In this document: positions 6,053 to 6,756 of the stretch, piece after piece | Layout: each line of letters opens with the position of its first letter | Position numbering within the stretch: the stretch's first letter is position 1 | Assembly (NCBI GenBank): GCA_902495025.1 | Contig: CABUWB010000101.1 | Coordinates: 1-6,756, forward strand | Length of the DNA: 6,756 bases | Reading direction: 5' to 3' | From: an uncultured Eubacteriales bacterium | GTDB taxonomy: Bacteria > Bacillota > Clostridia > Lachnospirales > CAG-274 | The notes under the pieces: generated by a model | Seen by the model: only the letters and a program-made list of their open reading frames with translations | Databases searched by the model: none | Told to the model about the DNA's origin: nothing | Translations under genes and position numbers: made by a program

Positions 6053-6756
6053 TTACTCAGCCATTTCCGCCTCCTTAGCCTTAATCATAATGGCACACTC
6101 AATGCGCTTTCTCTGCATTTCACAGCCGATTTCATAAGGCGTAATCAAATCGCCATGGGCATTGTAGGAGTTGGCAACACAGCCGCCGCTGCAGTAAAAC
6201 CTTGCCCAGCACTCCCTGCACTTAGGCTTTGTATACACGTTGCAGCCCTCAAACCTATTACGTGTTTCAGGTACGGTAACACCCGTATCAACATGACCCA
6301 TTTTAAACTGCTCCATACCAACAAACTGATGACATGGGTACAAATCACCCGTAGGCGTTACGGAAAGATACTCCGTACCCGAGCCGCAGCCAACCATACG
6401 CTTGACAACGCATGGACCGCCCGTCAAATCAATCATAAAGTGGAAGAAATTAAACCACTGTCCGTTTTTGCGCCTTTCAAGTATTTCAAGCGCAAGCTTT
6501 TCATACTCGTCAAAAATAACGGGTAAATCCTGCTCACGTATTGAGTAAGGCTCACTGTCGGCAGCAACAACAGGCTCAACGCTTATCTGCTTGAAGCCAA
6601 GGTCTGCAAGGTGCAGCACGTCCTTTGCAAAGTCAAGGTTGTAGCGTGTAAAGGTGCCCCTTACATAGTAATCGGTCTGATTGCGGCTGTCGGCAAGCTT
6701 TTGGAACTTTGGCACTATGCTGTCATAGCTGCCCTGTCCGCCTGCCCTTGGACGCA
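6053..6756 (-). CDS. scfB: SCIFF peptide maturase, radical SAM/SPASM protein (partial, 5' end off window)
   Basis: C-terminal 233 residues of a radical SAM enzyme; the gene runs off the right edge, so the N-terminal half with the CxxxCxxC cluster site is not visible. The frame stays open to the edge (reading RPRAGGQGSYDSIVPKF), so the GTG at 6715 is an internal Val, not a start. Numbering from the first complete codon, a SPASM domain is clear: C123-x12-G136-x4-C141, then C179-x2-C182-x5-C188-x3-C192, then C211, the pattern that binds auxiliary 4Fe-4S clusters. The stretch MVGCGSGTEYLSVTPTGDLY with PCHQFVG resembles the family maturing SCIFF (six cysteines in forty-five), in which the enzyme forms Cys-to-Thr thioether links in a small precursor peptide in the cytoplasm. 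Complete family members are roughly 450-475 aa, so about half is present. The precursor gene, usually just upstream, would lie beyond the right edge. A different SPASM peptide maturase is possible but less likely. Confidence 0.85.
   Translation of the reverse strand, partial: RPRAGGQGSYDSIVPKFQKLADSRNQTDYYVRGTFTRYNLDFAKDVLHLADLGFKQISVEPVVAADSEPYSIREQDLPVIFDEYEKLALEILERRKNGQWFNFFHFMIDLTGGPCVVKRMVGCGSGTEYLSVTPTGDLYPCHQFVGMEQFKMGHVDTGVTVPETRNRFEGCNVYTKPKCRECWARFYCSGGCVANSYNAHGDLITPYEIGCEMQRKRIECAIMIKAKEAEMAE

Noticed and set aside
6713..6715. GTG as start of the radical SAM gene
   Set aside because: The frame is open upstream to the window edge with family-like sequence (RPRAGGQGSYDS), so this codon encodes an internal valine.

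Overview
The window looks like part of a chromosome from an anaerobic Gram-positive of class Clostridia, probably a gut-type Oscillospiraceae/Ruminococcaceae relative. The clues are moderate-to-low GC, AT-rich spacers, AAGGAGG-type ribosome binding sites, textbook sigma-A promoters, and a SCIFF-type radical SAM maturase, a family typical of Clostridia, next to separate secD and secF genes. All five genes lie on the minus strand, so transcription runs from right to left. No plus-strand gene is supported.

From right to left: (1) the C-terminal half of a radical SAM/SPASM protein (6053-6756, cut by the window edge), recognised as the maturase of the ribosomal peptide SCIFF; (2) a 139-base spacer holding a near-consensus promoter; (3) secD and secF, 16 bases apart and probably translationally coupled, encoding the proton-driven accessory complex of the Sec translocon; (4) a strong intrinsic terminator; (5) recJ, the single-strand-specific 5'-3' DNA exonuclease; (6) a 150-base spacer with another strong promoter and then a long terminator-like hairpin placed before the next start codon, the layout of an attenuator; (7) a MATE-family efflux pump; (8) a left-end non-coding region (1-242) with three tandem promoters firing leftward out of the window, each followed at its predicted transcript start by a hairpin.

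The secD-secF-recJ order matches the known secDF-recJ neighbourhood of Firmicutes; the MATE gene sits where apt and relA follow in Bacillus. Two gene starts were moved from the longest ORF on the basis of ribosome binding sites: secF starts at 4469 (300 aa) and the MATE gene at 1577 (444 aa). The radical SAM frame stays open to the right edge, so an apparent GTG start at 6715 is an internal valine codon.

The most notable points are the triple promoter-plus-hairpin array at the left edge (possibly driving an rRNA or other stable-RNA operon just outside the window), the attenuator-like leader of the MATE gene, the placement of recJ directly behind a terminator with no room for its own promoter, and a SecF in which the usual transmembrane aspartate of the N-D-T motif is serine. 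No CRISPR array, insertion sequence or phage gene is visible.
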